Positions 7,490 through 9,862 of a stretch of 9,862 nucleotides of DNA are shown piece by piece (the first letter of the stretch is position 1; every line of letters begins with the position of its first letter). Both the position numbers and the translations under genes were made by a program. Source of the DNA: an uncultured Burkholderiales bacterium (GTDB lineage Bacteria; Pseudomonadota; Gammaproteobacteria; Burkholderiales; Thiobacillaceae); assembly GCA_937925755.1 (NCBI GenBank), contig CALAMX010000035.1, positions 1 to 9,862 of the forward strand, written 5' to 3'. A model generated the notes under the pieces. The model did not search any database and was not told the origin of the DNA. It saw nothing but the letters and a program-made list of their open reading frames with translations.

Positions 7490-7535
7490 TGAGAAAAGAT
7501 AACGCCAGCCGCCAAGGGGGCTCGGCGGCTGGCGT
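7490..7535 (-). terminator. Intrinsic terminator downstream of fccB
   Basis: ACGCCAGCCGCC (7502-7513) and GGCGGCTGGCGT (7524-7535) form a perfect 12-bp GC-rich stem with a 10-nt loop. On the minus strand it is followed at once by a T-rich run (TTATCTTTTCTC, ending near 7490). The hairpin begins 41 bp past the fccB stop. The plus-strand side has no T tract, so termination is directional, for transcripts coming from fccAB. It separates the sulfide dehydrogenase unit from the ccm operon. Confidence 0.88.
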
Positions 7536-7576
7536 ATATCTGCGTGCGATCGCGTACGCGTCGGCGCTGCGCGTGC

Positions 7577-8884
7577 TCAGGCGAATGCGTCAGCCATGAC
7601 GTTGCGCCACCAGCCCAGGGCGTACTCCGCCTCCAGCGCATATTGCAGGCGTGTGGCCTTGGCCGGCGAGACACCGCCGGCCTCCTTGATGTAGACGAAT
7701 TGATTGTCCGCGACACGATAGATATGAACTACCGAAAACCCATAATCGGGTGCGGCAAGGCTGTAACAGGTGTTGACATACCACGGCGTCGGTGGCGGCA
7801 GGCCGTTGATCTTGGCTACGATCGCCCCCACTGCCACCTTGGCCTGAGTGATGGCCATGTGCGCGCTCTTGGGCATATCGTAGACAGGGAGTTCACCGGC
7901 GATGCAGGCATCGCCAACCGGGTAGATGTCTTTGTGTATGACCGACTCCATGGTCATCGGCACCACCTCGCACCACCCCCCCGCGTTGGTCAAACCGGTA
8001 TCGACGGCGATCCTCCCGGCATGGTGGGCCGGGATCACATTGAGCACGGCTGCTTTGTTTTCGCCAAAGTTGGTGTAGGCGGTGCGCGTTTTGGCATCGA
8101 TCTTGATCACCTTGCCGTCCTGGGCGCCGGGCACCCACTCGATCATGCCGCCGGGCCCGAAGCCATAGAGCTCGCGCCAGGCCTGCTGGAAGAGGGCCTG
8201 TTTCGAGTGAGAGTCGTTGGCATCCAGGATCAGGACCTTGGCCTTGGGCTTGCCGTGGGTCTTGCAGTACCAAGCGACCTGTGCGGCGCGCTCGTAGGGG
8301 CCGGGCGGGCAACGGAAGGGCTTTGGCGGCACGGCGATGATGAACACCCCACCGTCCGGCATGGCCTCCAACTGTTTCTTCAGGGTCAGCGTCTGCGGAC
8401 CGGCTTTATAGGCGTGCGGGATCTGCTCCGCCACCTCCTTGGAGTAGCCCTCGACACTGTCGTACTTGAAGGAGATGCCTGGGGCCATCACCAAGGCATC
8501 GTACTGCAGGGCTTTGCCGCCCTTGGTCTTGACGGTCTTTTTCACGGGGTCTACCGTATCGACGTGATCGAACAGGACATTGACGCCGCGTTTGGCGATG
8601 TTGTCATAGCCGGTCTGCAGGCTCTCGAGTGAACGGTGACCCGAGATCACCTCATTCGACAGGGGGCAGGAGGTATAGGTCTTGTTCACCTCGATCATTG
8701 TGACATCAAGGGCAGGGTCGAGCTGTTTCAGGTATTTGGCAGCGGTGGCCCCACCGAAGCCCCCGCCGATGATCACCACGCGCGCCTTCGGTTTGCTCTG
8801 TGCATGGGCGGGGACCGTGAGCACGGAGGCCGCAGGGGCGGCAGCCAAGGCTTTGATGAAACTGCGACGGTCGAACTGTTTCAT
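7577..8884 (-). CDS. fccB: Flavocytochrome c sulfide dehydrogenase, FAD subunit FccB (SoxF-like)
   Basis: This 435-residue periplasmic flavoprotein oxidises sulfide and passes electrons to the haem subunit FccA. The N-terminus is a twin-arginine signal (DRRSFIKALAAAP, residues 5-17) with a likely cut after AHA (residue 28), consistent with folded FAD-loaded export. The dinucleotide fold is VVIIGGGFGGATAAKYL (36-52). Three cysteines match those of Allochromatium vinosum FccB: C73 (TSCPLSNEV, covalent 8-alpha-FAD site), and C192 (FRCPPGPYERA) with C373 (NTCYSLAAP), the redox disulfide that attacks sulfide. A second FAD segment is IYPVGDACIAG (320-330). The aromatic C-terminal end (WWRNVMADAF) is typical. 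A sulfide:quinone reductase is less likely because of the TAT signal, the FccB cysteine pattern and the partner fccA. The Shine-Dalgarno is AAGGAGA (8891-8897). Confidence 0.95.
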   Translation of the reverse strand: MKQFDRRSFIKALAAAPAASVLTVPAHAQSKPKARVVIIGGGFGGATAAKYLKQLDPALDVTMIEVNKTYTSCPLSNEVISGHRSLESLQTGYDNIAKRGVNVLFDHVDTVDPVKKTVKTKGGKALQYDALVMAPGISFKYDSVEGYSKEVAEQIPHAYKAGPQTLTLKKQLEAMPDGGVFIIAVPPKPFRCPPGPYERAAQVAWYCKTHGKPKAKVLILDANDSHSKQALFQQAWRELYGFGPGGMIEWVPGAQDGKVIKIDAKTRTAYTNFGENKAAVLNVIPAHHAGRIAVDTGLTNAGGWCEVVPMTMESVIHKDIYPVGDACIAGELPVYDMPKSAHMAITQAKVAVGAIVAKINGLPPPTPWYVNTCYSLAAPDYGFSVVHIYRVADNQFVYIKEAGGVSPAKATRLQYALEAEYALGWWRNVMADAFA

Positions 8885-8902
8885 GAACGGTCTCCTTATC
8901 TA

Positions 8903-9472
8903 TTATTTCTGGCTGGCGTAGAAGTGGGCGATGGCTTCAAGGTCCTCGGGCTTCACCTGTTTCGCCATCATGCGCATCATGGCCGGCATGGGTACGCTCT
9001 CATCCTGATACTTGCGCATCTCCAGCTCGATGTATTTGGCGATCTGTCCGTTCAGGTTCGGCGCCGACGGCATCGCCGCCTTGCCAGTGGGCCCGTGGCA
9101 GCTGACGCAGGACTGGGTCGCCTGTTTGCCACGCTCGACGAGATTCGGATCGGTCTTCTGCGCAACGGGTGTCCACGGCAGTTTGCTGAAATAGGCGGCT
9201 AGACCCGAGATCTCCTCTTCGGTGTAGCCCTTGATCAGCCGCCCCATGGTGGCGGAGTAGCGCTTGCCCTCCTTCCATTCCATCATCACCGTCTTCAGAT
9301 AACCCTCCGGCAGACCGCCGATGGAGGGCATGGACTCGCCGGCACTGACGCCATTGACGCCATGACAGTTGTTGCAGGTGCGGGCCAGGGCCTCGATCGT
9401 ACCCGATGCGTGAGCAATGCCCGCCACCGCGAGGCCGGCGGAGGCGAGGGCGTAAAAGACTTCTCGAAACAT
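8903..9472 (-). CDS. fccA: Flavocytochrome c sulfide dehydrogenase, dihaem cytochrome subunit FccA
   Basis: This 189-residue periplasmic c-type cytochrome takes electrons from FccB and hands them to soluble cytochromes or the respiratory or photosynthetic chain. It has a Sec-type signal peptide (MFREVFYALASAGLAVAGIAHA, about residues 1-22). Two haem sites follow in tandem domains: CNNCH (33-37) and CVSCH (122-126). Likely axial methionines are M76 (YSATMGRL) and one of M162-M169 in the Met-rich VPMPAMMRMMAKQ segment. Size and two-haem layout match the A. vinosum dihaem subunit. The ATG at 9472 is chosen because it starts the signal peptide and has a strong Shine-Dalgarno, AAGGAGA (9478-9484); the longer frame to 9583 would bury the signal. 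The gene lies 18 bp upstream of fccB. Its haem attachment depends on the adjacent Ccm system. A cytochrome c4-like protein is the alternative without the fccB partner. Confidence 0.93.
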   Translation of the reverse strand: MFREVFYALASAGLAVAGIAHASGTIEALARTCNNCHGVNGVSAGESMPSIGGLPEGYLKTVMMEWKEGKRYSATMGRLIKGYTEEEISGLAAYFSKLPWTPVAQKTDPNLVERGKQATQSCVSCHGPTGKAAMPSAPNLNGQIAKYIELEMRKYQDESVPMPAMMRMMAKQVKPEDLEAIAHFYASQK

Positions 9473-9511
9473 GCCATTCTCCTTCCTTGGTTGTGAATCA
9501 CCCCGGCCTGC

Positions 9512-9593
9512 AGGGAGGGACTCCCTCATCAAGTGATGCCATGAGGCGCAAGGCCCCGTCAGAGTCGCTCCACCCCAAAACAACGGGGCCCCG
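9512..9593. repeat. Cluster of inverted repeats in the fccA leader
   Basis: Three dyads lie within about 120 bp upstream of the fccA start. AGGGAG (9512-9517) pairs with CTCCCT (9521-9526) around GGA. CATCA-AG-TGATG occupies 9527-9538. GGCCCCGT (9552-9559) pairs with ACGGGGCC (9583-9590), and the right arm is itself within the perfect palindrome CGGGGCCCCG (9584-9593). They could be operator sites or mRNA leader structure controlling fccAB. None matches a regulator site I can name. Confidence 0.45.
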
Positions 9594-9605
9594 ATCCGTG
9601 GTCTA

Positions 9606-9660
9606 CGGTTGCAGGCTCCTTGAACCTAAAAACCGCAGTTGACCGCTTTTTTTGTGTTAC
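9606..9660 (-). promoter_or_regulatory. Possible fccA promoter region, AT-rich, with repeated ACCGC boxes
   Basis: This is the most AT-rich segment upstream of fccA. It contains the direct repeat ACCGC at 9632-9636 and 9642-9646, exactly 10 bp apart (one helical turn), and the inverted pair CGGTT (9606-9610) / AACCG (9631-9635). A run of seven A on the minus strand (9647-9653) could act as an UP-like element. No convincing -35/-10 pair was found, so the promoter call rests on location and composition. Confidence 0.3.
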
Positions 9661-9862
9661 AACGTCATGAATCCATTGAAGGATGTGGTCTCGATACGAC
9701 CCACCCGCAGGGTGAACCCGCAACAACCCGCTTTGTGGGCCTTCGGCCCATCCCTCGCTGCGCTCGGGACCCGCACTGCGTGCTGTCCTGCGCCCTGCGG
9801 GCTGGTGCGGCCCAAGCGGGCGTCTGGCTTTGTGTCTGCGACGAAACTCGCCCGGTCGTTTG
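9661..9862. other. Right-edge GC-rich segment, open on both strands, no recognised gene
   Basis: No protein was recognised in these 202 bases. On the plus strand a frame opens at ATG 9667 (MNPLKDVVSIRPTRRV) and runs to the edge without a stop (65 codons), but it has no Shine-Dalgarno. On the minus strand, in codon-aligned register, a frame enters from the edge and is open for 100 codons to TGA at 9559-9561. Both products are rich in R, P, G and S with no domain signature. The DNA has small dyads: TGGGCC-TTC-GGCCCA (9736-9750) and GCCC-TGC-GGGC. It looks most like intergenic or repeat sequence. A gene start or gene tail cut by the window edge cannot be excluded. Confidence 0.4.

Noticed and set aside
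7429..7716. N-terminal extension of ccmA by 96 codons
   Set aside because: The frame is open, but it passes back through the perfect terminator hairpin and into fccB. The extension is arginine-rich, with no resemblance to an ABC ATPase. The GTG at 7428 gives a normal CcmA length.
7544..8632. Long plus-strand frame (362 codons) opposite fccB
   Set aside because: It is antisense to a clearly conserved gene, has no domain signature and reflects the low stop frequency opposite GC-rich coding sequence.
9473..9583. Longer start for fccA at 9583
   Set aside because: It would place 37 residues before an evident signal peptide; the strong Shine-Dalgarno fits the ATG at 9472.
9641..9666. Plus-strand promoter (TTGACC) for the right-edge frame
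   Set aside because: The nearest -10-like TACAAC is only about 13 bp away and no Shine-Dalgarno precedes ATG 9667, so a promoter call is not supported.
1..9862. CRISPR arrays, tRNA or rRNA genes, insertion sequences
   Set aside because: No regularly spaced repeats, cloverleaf-like sequences, transposase motifs or long terminal inverted repeats were seen on reading both strands.

Overview
The window looks like chromosomal DNA from a GC-rich, sulfur-oxidising proteobacterium, probably gamma- or betaproteobacterial. The evidence is a System I (Ccm) cytochrome c maturation operon in the Pseudomonas-like order ccmABCDEFGHI, with CcmH and CcmI as separate proteins, directly downstream of the two genes for flavocytochrome c sulfide dehydrogenase (fccAB). 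No genus can be assigned from the sequence alone.

Layout. Almost everything is on the minus strand, so transcription runs from high to low coordinates. At the right edge (about 9600-9862) lies a GC-rich stretch with small hairpins; frames are open on both strands and no recognisable protein is encoded. A structured leader (9473-9660) follows, then fccA (8903-9472) and fccB (7577-8884), which are 18 bp apart and each have a strong Shine-Dalgarno. A perfect 12-bp hairpin with a T-rich tail (7490-7535) terminates this unit. The ccm operon then runs without a break from ccmA (GTG start at 7428) through ccmB, ccmC, ccmD (57 aa), ccmE, ccmF, ccmG, ccmH and ccmI to 280. Most junctions are ATGA or TGATG overlaps or 1-6 bp gaps. 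The clear exception is the 205-bp space between ccmE and ccmF. That space is spanned exactly by a 70-codon open frame with an ATGA overlap at each end. At the left edge, the C-terminal 68 residues of a TtcA-like PP-loop protein run convergently on the plus strand.

How the genes work together. CcmABCD load haem onto CcmE, CcmE hands it to CcmF, and CcmG, CcmH and CcmI reduce and present apocytochrome CxxCH thiols for ligation. FccA is a dihaem c-type cytochrome and so a client of this pathway. It accepts electrons from the FAD subunit FccB, which oxidises sulfide in the periplasm. The location is functionally coherent, although the terminator indicates two transcription units.

Nothing here is clearly a new system. 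The items most worth checking are the unexplained ccmE-ccmF open frame, the palindromic fccA leader and the uninterpreted right edge.
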